Assembly (NCBI GenBank): GCA_910584365.1
Contig: CAJUAF010000014.1
Coordinates: 1-64,000 of the forward strand
DNA: 64,000 bases
DNA from: an uncultured Muribaculaceae bacterium
GTDB taxonomy: Bacteria > Bacteroidota > Bacteroidia > Bacteroidales > Muribaculaceae
Direction of reading: 5' to 3'
The notes below the pieces were generated by a model, which was given only the letters and a program-made list of their open reading frames with translations, was not told the DNA's origin and did not search any database. The translations under genes were made by a program, and so were the position numbers. Below, piece by piece: positions 13,733-21,719 of the stretch (positions are counted from its first letter, which is position 1; each line of letters starts with the position of its first letter).

Positions 13733-14005
13733 ATGAAAGAAACTCAGCTATCTCGCATAAATAATTTCATTGAGCAACTATCGTCATCTCAGTCACACTC
13801 TGACGGAGTACTGCTTCTTGATGGCGAAATGGAACAGGTCGGTGCTGAAAAGAGGCGTAAGCTGGCCCGTAATTCCGGTAATTGTACTAATGATACAATC
13901 GGTAAATGCGATATCAACACCGGTGACTGTACCAACACCGGCATTGCCTGTATGTATTGTACAAACAATGGCGATTGTACGAATACACAGCCTTCGTCTC
14001 TCTGA
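13733..14005 (+). CDS. Cys-rich RiPP precursor peptide with four CTN motifs
   Basis: This is a 90-residue peptide with two clearly different halves. Residues 1-38 are a charged leader-like part (IEQLSSSQ, LLLDGEMEQVGA); the GA at 37-38 is a possible cleavage site for the C39 peptidase of the exporter. Residues 47-84 hold all six cysteines (51, 59, 66, 73, 76, 82) and no other part has any. Cys-Thr-Asn occurs four times (51-53, 66-68, 76-78, 82-84), three of them as G-(N/D)-CTN. The four Thr codons in these motifs are all different (ACT, ACC, ACA, ACG), so the repeat looks kept at protein level rather than freshly copied. AAAGGTG lies just upstream of the ATG. The radical SAM gene follows 83 bases later. 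I do not recognise a named family; it is probably a thioether-crosslinked peptide (sacti- or ranthipeptide-like), which is inference. Confidence 0.8.
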   Translation: MKETQLSRINNFIEQLSSSQSHSDGVLLLDGEMEQVGAEKRRKLARNSGNCTNDTIGKCDINTGDCTNTGIACMYCTNNGDCTNTQPSSL

Positions 14006-14088
14006 CATTGTATTCTTCGGTTCGGACTAAAAGCAAGTCTGCAGGCGACGAATACGGAGAATTTTACCGTCGATGATGAGATTCAAGT

Positions 14089-15372
14089 ATGAGACGAAGT
14101 AGATATAATAACTATATACGATTGACAGACAGCCGGGTGTTAGGCTATAATGCTTTCAGACGGCGGTTTGTGGTGCTTGATGAGGATGTATATGCCGCAT
14201 TGTCGGAGGATTCTACGCTTTCCCGTCTGTCGGAAGAGCGAATTGCGGAATTGCGCAAGGGTGGATTCATTATCGAAGATGATTTAGACGAACTTGATGT
14301 TCTTGACAATGAGATTGAAAAGAATAATTTCAGCGAGTCATATTACGAACTTCATGTAAATCCGACTCTTGACTGCAATTTCAGATGCTGGTACTGCTAT
14401 GAACAGCATCAGACGGGGTCGGAACTTGGGGGAGAGGTCCTCGGGCGGCTGCGCAGACATCTTGACCGGAAACTGACGTCTCCGGTAGAGGATTTTATGC
14501 TCAGTTTTTTCGGAGGGGAACCTTTGCTGAAATTTGACAGCGTATGCAAGCCCCTGATTGAATATGCCGGAAAACTGTGCCGCCGGAACGATATCGCGAT
14601 GAGAGTACATTTCACCTCTAATTCGTATCTTGTCACTCCGGAAATAGCCGAATATCTCCAGGACAGGCATTGTTCATTTCAGATAACGCTGGACGGTAGC
14701 CGGGAGTTTCATGACAAGGTACGCTTCCCTGCTCCGGGACAAGGTTCTTATGACAGGATTCTGTCAAATGTAAAATTGCTTGCTGACAGAGATATACGTG
14801 TCGTTCTGCGCATTAACTATACATTGGGCAACATTGAGTCCGTGGAGAAGATAATAACGGACTTGCTGGATGCGGGCCTGGTGAATCCCGGTAACGTTGC
14901 GGTTAATTTCCAGCGCGTATGGCAGGACTTCCATAACAAAGGAAATGAAAAGATTAAGGCCCTGATAGCCGGATACGGCAAGCGTCTTGCGGAAGGCGGC
15001 ATCTTCCATAGCATCCCCGACCTGGATAATCCCCGACTGGGGGGCTGTTACGGCGACCGGCAGAATTATGTATGCGTCAACTATGACGGCAATTTCTTTA
15101 AATGTACTGCCCGGGATTTTACTCCCGGTAACCGGTGCGGCCATCTGGCCGAAGACGGATCCCTGCTCTGGGATGATGGAATCGAACAAGAGTGGAAGAA
15201 TGCCAAATTCAAGAGAGAGGTATGCCGCTCATGCCGTATCGCTCCGATTTGTCTTGGCGGATGCCGCCGGAAAAATATGGAAATGCCGGATAACGGAGAA
15301 TGTCCGATGAGTTACGACGACGCCCGTAAGGACGAATTGATTCTGCAGCGTTTTGAGGCGCAGTTCATGTAG
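14089..15372 (+). CDS. Radical SAM/SPASM peptide maturase
   Basis: This is a 427-residue radical SAM enzyme expected to modify the precursor encoded just upstream. The CX3CX2C cluster motif is C96, C100, C103 (CNFRCWYC), followed by GGEP at 142-145 and a TIM-barrel core (HFTSNSYLVTPE, ITLDGS). The C-terminal SPASM domain has cysteines at 320, 329, 339, 350, 379, 382, 388, 392 and 405, enough for two auxiliary 4Fe-4S clusters. Residues 1-75 (RFVVLDEDVYAAL, ELRKGGFII) look like a small winged-helix region, possibly the leader-recognition part. Family knowledge ties this architecture to peptide thioether or C-C crosslinking. The start has no clear ribosome binding site. It is cotranscribed with the downstream OMP gene (short gap). 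Confidence 0.9.
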   Translation: MRRSRYNNYIRLTDSRVLGYNAFRRRFVVLDEDVYAALSEDSTLSRLSEERIAELRKGGFIIEDDLDELDVLDNEIEKNNFSESYYELHVNPTLDCNFRCWYCYEQHQTGSELGGEVLGRLRRHLDRKLTSPVEDFMLSFFGGEPLLKFDSVCKPLIEYAGKLCRRNDIAMRVHFTSNSYLVTPEIAEYLQDRHCSFQITLDGSREFHDKVRFPAPGQGSYDRILSNVKLLADRDIRVVLRINYTLGNIESVEKIITDLLDAGLVNPGNVAVNFQRVWQDFHNKGNEKIKALIAGYGKRLAEGGIFHSIPDLDNPRLGGCYGDRQNYVCVNYDGNFFKCTARDFTPGNRCGHLAEDGSLLWDDGIEQEWKNAKFKREVCRSCRIAPICLGGCRRKNMEMPDNGECPMSYDDARKDELILQRFEAQFM

Positions 15373-15458
15373 CAGTTTTAATGCTGATTGATTGTATTAA
15401 TTATAAGTGGAATCACATTATACTGAAATATGCTATGAGGAGTGTAATCGGAGACCGG

Positions 15459-17834
15459 ATGAAAGTATTTAGAGTTATTTTGCTGACGATGCTGGTCGTT
15501 ACGGGGGCGGTATGCCATGCCGAGGTCATAGGCGGCAAGGTCGAGGACGAATCGGGGAAGCCGGCTGAAGGAATTGCGGTCGTGGCGTTGCAGTTGCCCG
15601 ACAGCGTATATATGGGCGGGACTGTTTCGGACAGTACCGGTGTTTTCCGGATCGAGACGAAAACGTTGCCGGCAACGAAATTCCTTCTCAGGGCCGAGGG
15701 GATCGGTTATGATAAGAATCTGACGGCAGGACATACCGGACTTGACAATAGAATCGTAGTGACTCACGGAGGAATCGATTTGGGCGAGGTCGCCGTCACA
15801 GCCAAACCCAGAACCGAAGTCTCCGCCGGTAAGTTCTCGTTTTATCCCGGGGAGCTTGTCAGCAAGGTAAATGACGCTTTTTCGGTATTGAAATATGCAC
15901 CGTTGCTTGACGTCAGCGATTTTAAGGATGATATATCGATAATCGGTCTTGGCGCTGCCAAAATCCTGATAAACGGGAAAAACAGCATAATGTCGTCTCA
16001 GGCGATATTGCAGATGCTCCGGGCGTCTGACGGTCCGCGGGTGAAACGGGTAGAGATATGGGTCAATCCTCCGGTCGACAGAATCGGGGAGGGGCCGATT
16101 GTGAACCTGGTTCTCGCGCCGCGTACCGGAAGCATGGGGTCGACCGACCTGTTCTTGTCTTACAGCAACCGGATGTCCGGTCGCTGGCAGGGATGGTACG
16201 GTGGCGAGTGGGATGACTGGCAGGTATCTCTGGATATGTCGGTACAGCACGGTGCAGAGAAAGGAACTATGTATCAGAAATATGCTTCATACAAGATAGA
16301 GCAGGGACCGGGGCAGGATAAGACTGTCCCGGAACCGGATATACAGAGAACTACTTACAGTGACACAAAGAGCGACACTTATACCCTGACAACCGGAGTA
16401 GGCGTCAGCAGGGACTTTCATCACGATAACTCTCTGGGATTTGCATTTAACTTATGGTCCGCAAGCAGAAAAGAGATCGCTTCCGACTTTACTTCCTACG
16501 ACATGGAACATTCCTTCGAAGAGGTCTCCAAAACTTATAAAACACGGTTTCGTCCGGAGTGGACGAGCGGGCGGCTGAACTATGACCATACGCTTGACAC
16601 GCTCGGGAGCAATCTCCGATTATGGGCGGTTTATCGCGGCAGCTTTTATAAAACGGACAATACTTATACGCCGGTTGAGCGTATGCGGGGATTTCGGAAT
16701 GATTTTAACACCTCATCCGTTGAAATGAGCGGGAAATGGACCAAAAATTACAACGGGAAGCTCTCTTCGACCATCGGATTTAGCGGTTTCTACGATTATC
16801 TTTCCAATAAAATGTTTTACAGCGGCGACGGTTCTCTTAGCGGTCCATTGTCGCTGGACGATAATCTGAGACAGCGGCAGATGTCTGGCGATATTTTCGC
16901 CGGGATATCTTATAACCCCAACGCTCTGCTGTCTGTAAACGCCGGACTGAGAGGACGATGGTTCGAGCGGAAAATTGAGCAGCTTGTGCAGTCCGTAACC
17001 CGGAAATTCAACGATTTCTATCTGCTTCCTAACATTACGCTGAGCCTGAATTTCAACCAGAATAATATGCTTTCGGCAGGATATTCGATGACCGTGCAAC
17101 AGCCCCGGTATGCCGACACCAACCCTATAGTGACGTGGATATCTCCAACGTATGCTTTGTCCGGAAATCCGGATCTGAAAGCGGTCACGTCGCATAATCT
17201 TACCCTGTTCTATGTCCTGAAACAGAAGATTTCTTTCGGAGCCCTGGCGATTATGAGCAATAACGTAGCCGTCCGGGGGCTAATCCCTCTTGAAGGGGGT
17301 GCCACACTCTATACACCGGTTGAGGCCGGCAAGACCCGGGATTACAAACTCCTGACTTCATATAACGACTATTTTTTCAACTATCGCTGGAGAGTGAACG
17401 GCCAGCTGGAATGGACGCTTGCACGGATGGATAACAATAAGGTTCCTGGCATACTCTACAATGGCGCGGAGTCAGATTCCCGGTGGAACGTATCATTTTC
17501 CACCGCCCTGACGCTGGGTGGCGACCGTTCCTGGGAAATCTCCCTGAACGGCAGATATGAGTCGCCCCAGGAGCGTACCATGCTCAATATCCGGGGATGG
17601 GCTGATTTCGGACTGACCGTCATAAAGAACTTCAGTTTTGGAGGAAGACTGTGGATTTCCGCCGACAATCTGCTGAACCATAAATTCAAAGGATGGTATG
17701 ACTGCGAGGCCTACTCCATGATGTCGAAGGCGAGGTATAATTCCCGCATTTTCATGGTGAAATTCGACATTAACTTCGGCAAGCAGTTCAGGATGCGAAG
17801 CAACAGCTCCCGCGATAACTTCCAGTCGCGATAA
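15459..17834 (+). CDS. Outer-membrane beta-barrel protein (TonB-receptor-like) of the RiPP locus
   Basis: The protein is about 791 residues from the chosen start. MKVFRVILLTMLVVTGAVCHA is a clear signal peptide and GGAG lies upstream; the frame is also open from 15381 and 15435. A carboxypeptidase-regulatory-like domain (VIGGKVEDESGKPAEGIAV to about residue 95) is followed by a plug-like region (FSVLKYAPLLDVSDFKD, ILINGKNSIM) and a long beta-barrel with alternating aromatic strands (LFLSYSNRMSGRWQGWYGGEW), ending in FMVKFDINFGKQF. It belongs to the outer-membrane receptor/OMP_b-brl superfamily. Lying between the maturase and the exporter, it may let the product cross the outer membrane or be its receptor; this is inference. 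Confidence 0.8.
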   Translation: MKVFRVILLTMLVVTGAVCHAEVIGGKVEDESGKPAEGIAVVALQLPDSVYMGGTVSDSTGVFRIETKTLPATKFLLRAEGIGYDKNLTAGHTGLDNRIVVTHGGIDLGEVAVTAKPRTEVSAGKFSFYPGELVSKVNDAFSVLKYAPLLDVSDFKDDISIIGLGAAKILINGKNSIMSSQAILQMLRASDGPRVKRVEIWVNPPVDRIGEGPIVNLVLAPRTGSMGSTDLFLSYSNRMSGRWQGWYGGEWDDWQVSLDMSVQHGAEKGTMYQKYASYKIEQGPGQDKTVPEPDIQRTTYSDTKSDTYTLTTGVGVSRDFHHDNSLGFAFNLWSASRKEIASDFTSYDMEHSFEEVSKTYKTRFRPEWTSGRLNYDHTLDTLGSNLRLWAVYRGSFYKTDNTYTPVERMRGFRNDFNTSSVEMSGKWTKNYNGKLSSTIGFSGFYDYLSNKMFYSGDGSLSGPLSLDDNLRQRQMSGDIFAGISYNPNALLSVNAGLRGRWFERKIEQLVQSVTRKFNDFYLLPNITLSLNFNQNNMLSAGYSMTVQQPRYADTNPIVTWISPTYALSGNPDLKAVTSHNLTLFYVLKQKISFGALAIMSNNVAVRGLIPLEGGATLYTPVEAGKTRDYKLLTSYNDYFFNYRWRVNGQLEWTLARMDNNKVPGILYNGAESDSRWNVSFSTALTLGGDRSWEISLNGRYESPQERTMLNIRGWADFGLTVIKNFSFGGRLWISADNLLNHKFKGWYDCEAYSMMSKARYNSRIFMVKFDINFGKQFRMRSNSSRDNFQSR

Positions 17835-17852
17835 CCCGTCCGTGGCAGCTCA

Positions 17853-17879
17853 GGAAAACAGGTAGTCGGAAAACAGGTA
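17853..17879 (+). repeat. 12-bp direct repeat, period 15, before the exporter gene
   Basis: GGAAAACAGGTA occurs at 17853-17864 and again at 17868-17879, just before the start of the C39 ABC exporter. It could be a small slippage duplication or a regulator site. Nothing else supports either. Confidence 0.5.
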
Positions 17880-17894
17880 ATTCCGCAAGGGACT

Positions 17895-20054
17895 ATGAGG
17901 AAGTTTCATTATTATCATCAGGTAGAGCAGACGGACTGCGGGGTGACCTGTCTGCGCATGGTGGCCCGCTGGTTCGGAAGAAAAATTCCGGCGAAGTTCC
18001 TCAGGGCGCGGGCCGATTTCTCCCGCGGAGGCATTTCGGTCAGAGGGCTCAAGGCGTGCGCCGAGTCTGTCGGGATGAAAGGCTTCGGGGTGAAACTGAC
18101 CCCGGAGATGCTGCGCAAGGCACCCCTGCCGCTGATTCTGCACTGGAACGGCAATCACTTCGCGGTGCTGTGGAAAATCAGCAGGGGGAGGTTCTATGTG
18201 GCCGATCCTGCCGGAGGGATGCTGAAATACTCCGAAGAGGAGTTCCGGGAACATTTCTGCGGGACCGCGTCGCAGGGGATAGCGCTCCTGCTTGCCCCTG
18301 CCGAAGAATTCTACAAGATGGAATTCCCTGCCGAAAACCGGGGCGGGAAAATCCTGGAGGCGTTGCGCGACAGCGTCACCGCCCACCGGCGATTCTACGC
18401 CGCCGTAATCGCGCTGGCCCTTGTCGGGATGGGCGCGGATCTGTGTATCCCCCTGGTGATGCGGCGCACGGTCGACGAGGGGATCGCCAATTCCGATGTG
18501 GCGCTGGTCTGGTTGCTGGTCATCGCCCAGCTGGGAATCTTCCTGGGGAGCCAGCTGACGTCCTCTTTCTCGGCTTATCTTGTAAACCGGTTCGGGCTGC
18601 GCCTCTCGCTGGGGGCTGTAGACCGCTATCTCACAAAACTTGTCAGCCTCCCGCTGCGTTTCTTCGATTCCAGGGTGAACTCCGACCTGATTCAGAAAAC
18701 CTACGACCAGGAGGCGATGCAGCAGTTTTTGCTCGACACGCCGACGACTATGTTCCTGACTCTTCTCAACATCGCTGTCTTCGCCTCCCTGTTGCTGTGG
18801 TTCAATCCCCTTGTCTTCGGCATCTTCGCGGCTGTCACTGTGGCCGGACTGGCCTGGGAGGCCCTGATGCTCCGGCGCCGGAAAGTAATCGAGTATGACC
18901 TGCGGACCATCCAGGGGGAGAACAACAATAATATCTATGAACTTGTCAACGGCATCGCCGACCTTAAAATCCATAACGCCCATCCCCGCCGAGTCAGCCT
19001 CTGGAGAAAACTCCAGCAGAAACTTAACGGGCTGCGCCAGCGGTCTTCCAACCTCAGGCAGCTCCAGGGGGGAGGTTCCTCGCTGCTGTATCGTGGCAGG
19101 GACCTGGTGGTGACGGGATTGTGCGCGACTCTTGTAATATCCGGAGACCTTACGCTGGGGACAATGATAACAGTGGCTTACGTCAGCGGGCGCCTCTCTT
19201 CGGGCTTCAGTCAGGTCTCGGCGTCGCTGACCTCTCTCCAGGAAACCGCCGTGTCGCTCGACCGCTCGGACGACGTCATGAACGAGCCGGACGACGCAGA
19301 GGGGACGGCTGTCGAATCGCTGACGGGCGACATAGAGTTATCCGAAGTATGTTTCAGATATCCGGGCAACGACAGCCGCCTGGCCCTTGAGGATGTCACT
19401 CTCTCTTTACCGCTGGGAAAGACTACGGCGGTCGTGGGGCCGAGCGGATGCGGGAAATCAACCCTGCTGAAAATTCTCCAGGGACTTTACCGTCCGTCAG
19501 GTGGGACAATCACCTCGGGAGGAGTCTCCCTTGCCGATATCCCGGCTGAGAAATGGGGAGAAATATGTACGAGCGTTTCCCAGAACGGATATGTTTTCTC
19601 CGACACGATCGCCGGAAACATCGCCCTGGGAGAGGAGACGCCCGATGAAGAAAAGGTTTCCGAAGCCGTCAGGATGGCGTGTCTTGATCCGCTGGTATCT
19701 AAGCTCCCCCGCGGTATCCATACCCGCATCGGACCCTCGGGACTTGAACTGAGCGGAGGGGAGAAACAGCGGTTGCTGATAGCCAGGGCTATTTACCGTT
19801 CCACGCCGCTGGTATTGCTCGACGAGGCTACCTCCTCGCTTGACGCCGAGACCGAGCGCCATATCGTGGAGAACCTCCGCGAATTCGGCAAGGGGCGCAC
19901 GATGGTGATCGCCGCCCACCGTCTTTCGACCATCCGCACAGCCGACCGGATCGTTTTCATTGACGGAGGGCGCGTCGTCGAGAGCGGCTCACCCTCCGGC
20001 CTGACCTCCCTCCACGGAGGCCGTTACGCCTCCTTCATCGCCGGTCAGCAGTAA
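17895..20054 (+). CDS. C39 peptidase-containing ABC exporter for the RiPP
   Basis: This 719-residue protein both removes the leader and exports bacteriocin-type peptides across the inner membrane. The N-terminal C39 peptidase has Q12, catalytic C15 (QTDCG), H88 (NGNHFAV) and D104 (DPAGG). The membrane domain has about six helices between about 155 and 440 (AVIALALVGMGADLCIPLV, LLVIAQLGIFLGS, LCATLVISGDLTLG). The ATPase has Walker A at 515-522 (GPSGCGKS), signature LSGGE at 619-623 and Walker B with D643-E644. All key residues are present. No HlyD-like adaptor or TolC gene lies beside it, which is unusual for such a system in a Gram-negative. Confidence 0.92.
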   Translation: MRKFHYYHQVEQTDCGVTCLRMVARWFGRKIPAKFLRARADFSRGGISVRGLKACAESVGMKGFGVKLTPEMLRKAPLPLILHWNGNHFAVLWKISRGRFYVADPAGGMLKYSEEEFREHFCGTASQGIALLLAPAEEFYKMEFPAENRGGKILEALRDSVTAHRRFYAAVIALALVGMGADLCIPLVMRRTVDEGIANSDVALVWLLVIAQLGIFLGSQLTSSFSAYLVNRFGLRLSLGAVDRYLTKLVSLPLRFFDSRVNSDLIQKTYDQEAMQQFLLDTPTTMFLTLLNIAVFASLLLWFNPLVFGIFAAVTVAGLAWEALMLRRRKVIEYDLRTIQGENNNNIYELVNGIADLKIHNAHPRRVSLWRKLQQKLNGLRQRSSNLRQLQGGGSSLLYRGRDLVVTGLCATLVISGDLTLGTMITVAYVSGRLSSGFSQVSASLTSLQETAVSLDRSDDVMNEPDDAEGTAVESLTGDIELSEVCFRYPGNDSRLALEDVTLSLPLGKTTAVVGPSGCGKSTLLKILQGLYRPSGGTITSGGVSLADIPAEKWGEICTSVSQNGYVFSDTIAGNIALGEETPDEEKVSEAVRMACLDPLVSKLPRGIHTRIGPSGLELSGGEKQRLLIARAIYRSTPLVLLDEATSSLDAETERHIVENLREFGKGRTMVIAAHRLSTIRTADRIVFIDGGRVVESGSPSGLTSLHGGRYASFIAGQQ

Positions 20055-20165
20055 GCACGCGTCCCCCGGAATACCCCCGTTGCCGGCAAACAAGGGGAAA
20101 CAAAGAAAACGATGTCCGGGAATTGGCCCGGCAGCGTTGTTTTATCCAGCAACATAAAAAAACGG

Positions 20166-20211
20166 AGCCACGGACGGACGCCTGCGACAGGATATCTGCT
20201 CGTGGCTTTTG
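20166..20211 (+). terminator. Possible terminator of the RiPP operon
   Basis: AGCCACG (20166-20172) pairs with CGTGGCT (20201-20207), followed by TTTTG. The 28-base loop contains a nested CCTG-CGA-CAGG hairpin. It is the first plausible stop after the C39 exporter. Confidence 0.45.
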
Positions 20212-20250
20212 TATGTTCATCACTCTTCTGTCCGACAAATTGCAGGAGAC

Positions 20251-20290
20251 AGGAAAAAAGAAGCCCGACGCACCGGGGGCGCATCGGGCT
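20251..20290 (-). terminator. Terminator of the glyS-lemA-FKBP transcript
   Basis: Read on the minus strand, GCCCGATGC pairs with GCGTCGGGC, with one T-G wobble, and TTCTTTTTT follows. It lies about 190 bases past the end of the FKBP-type gene. Confidence 0.65.
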
Positions 20291-20477
20291 GAGAAGGTTA
20301 TCTCTTATGAATTGAGGTAAAGGCTTTTTAATAACGCCAGTAAAATGCCTTCTCTTGTAAGTAGAACCGCACTCCGGCGTCTATTGTTCACCCTCCCTCA
20401 GAAAAATTCAACGTTCTGGCAGAGTCTGATAAACAAATCGCAGATTTAATATTCAGGACTTGATAAGGGGATGGAGA

Positions 20478-21047
20478 TCAGGGACGGACTTCGTAGGTCG
20501 GAACGTCCAGGAGACGGATGTTGAACTGGAGGGCAGAGTAGGGGGGTATCAGTGAGTTGGGCTGGCTGGAACCGTAAGCCTGGGAATAGGGGAGGAGAAT
20601 CTGTACGGTGTCTCCCACGTGCATATTCTGAAGAGCCGTCTGCCAGCCGGAGACCACGCCGTTAACCTTGAAAAAGGTGCCGTCGGTGCTGGTGGAGTCG
20701 GCATCGAAGACCTGGTAGCTGCTGTTGCGGCCCACATACCATACGCGCACCGACGATGTCAGCAGCGGGCGCAGGTTGCCGGCTGTCTCGGCGCGGTTGT
20801 TGAACCAGTGGATGAGGATGTATTCTCCGGGATTCCATGGGGGAGTAAGGCGTTCATAGAACTTGGTCCCGTCCGGGTTCAGACGGTTTTCCTCCTGATC
20901 GAGCCATTGCTGGTTGGCCTGGCGGTTGTCGGCATACTTTTCCCAGACGTTGGCGTTTTCGTCGTCATCGTCGCCGCAGGCCGTCAGCCATGTCAGTGAC
21001 GAAAGGGCTGTAAGACCCAGGGCGGCGTATAGAAAGAGTTTTTTCAT
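20478..21047 (-). CDS. FKBP-type peptidyl-prolyl isomerase lipoprotein
   Basis: The protein is 189 residues. MKKLFLYAALGLTALSSLTWLTACG is a lipoprotein signal with the lipid cysteine at C25, followed by GDDDDEN; acidic residues directly after the Cys are the Bacteroidetes signal for surface export of lipoproteins. The C-terminal half fits an FKBP fold (GTFFKVNGVVSGWQTALQNM, GDTVQILLPYSQAYG, IPPYSALQFNIRLLDV). It probably assists folding of exported proteins at the envelope. The start is the Met before the signal; the frame is open further upstream but overlaps lemA. It follows lemA by 20 bases. Confidence 0.88.
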   Translation of the reverse strand: MKKLFLYAALGLTALSSLTWLTACGDDDDENANVWEKYADNRQANQQWLDQEENRLNPDGTKFYERLTPPWNPGEYILIHWFNNRAETAGNLRPLLTSSVRVWYVGRNSSYQVFDADSTSTDGTFFKVNGVVSGWQTALQNMHVGDTVQILLPYSQAYGSSQPNSLIPPYSALQFNIRLLDVPTYEVRP

Positions 21048-21067
21048 TTCGATGGGGGAGATGAGAA

Positions 21068-21649
21068 TCAGAACTTGACTTCGGGAGCTTTTTCGGCGCC
21101 GGCTTCGGCCTTGAACTGGGGTTTGGCATCGAATCCGAACCAACCGGCATAAATGACGGTGGGGAATTTCTTGATGGCGGTATTATAGTCCTTGACGGCT
21201 TCGGTATAGCGCATACGTTCGGTCGATATGCGGTTTTCCGTGCCTTCGAGCTGAGCCTGGAGCTGCATGAAGTTTTCGTTGGCTTTCAGGTCGGGATAGG
21301 CTTCGGTGACGGCAAGCAGAGACTTGAGGGCCTGGGAAAGTTCTCCCTGTGCCTGCTGGAAGCGGGCGAGATTCTCCTCGGTAAGATTGTCGGCGTCAAG
21401 GGTGATGGAGGTGGCTTTGGCGCGGGCCTCGGTGACTTTCGTCAGGGTCTCGCTCTCATGGGTGGAATATCCCTTCACGGTTTCAACAAGGTTGGGGATG
21501 AGGTCGGAACGCCGCTGATACTGGTTCTCGACCTGGGCCCATGCCTGGTCTACGTTCTGCTGCTTTTCCACCAGGGAATTGTAGTTGCAGGAACTCAGCG
21601 AGGTCATGGCCAGCAGACCGATCAGAAGATATACTGCTTTCTTAATCAT
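21068..21649 (-). CDS. LemA family protein
   Basis: The protein is 193 residues. An N-terminal hydrophobic segment ends in LSSCNYN, so it is a likely lipoprotein or membrane-anchored protein. The rest is a long alpha-helical LemA domain with the family pattern (VDQAWAQVENQYQRRSDLIPNLVETVKGY, LTKVTEARAKA, NRISTERMRYTEAVKDYN). The function of LemA proteins is poorly known. It lies between glyS and the FKBP gene and is probably in the same transcript. Confidence 0.93.
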   Translation of the reverse strand: MIKKAVYLLIGLLAMTSLSSCNYNSLVEKQQNVDQAWAQVENQYQRRSDLIPNLVETVKGYSTHESETLTKVTEARAKATSITLDADNLTEENLARFQQAQGELSQALKSLLAVTEAYPDLKANENFMQLQAQLEGTENRISTERMRYTEAVKDYNTAIKKFPTVIYAGWFGFDAKPQFKAEAGAEKAPEVKF

Positions 21650-21719
21650 GTTCGTATAATTTAAAAGGGAGGCGCCGTCCGTCGGCGGGGGCGCCTCCGG
21701 GGTTATTCACATTAACCGT

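Larger units (their letters stand above)
20055..20477. other. Intergenic region between convergent genes, hairpins only
   Basis: No gene is seen between the exporter and the FKBP-type gene, which are transcribed toward each other. It contains two terminator-like structures listed separately. Further short inverted repeats around 20075-20100 could add structure. Nothing in it looks like a coding frame or a known RNA. Confidence 0.5.

Noticed and set aside
13770..14030. An 86-codon frame overlapping the RiPP precursor in another frame
   Set aside because: It has no motif and no RBS. The precursor frame explains the Cys pattern and codon use.
14073..14099. Nine-codon frame overlapping the radical SAM gene start, possible translational coupling
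   Set aside because: It is tiny and may be chance. The radical SAM start at 14089 is clear enough without it.
17853..17879. Direct repeat as a CRISPR or mobile-element mark
   Set aside because: There are only two units of 12 bases and no spacers or transposase nearby.
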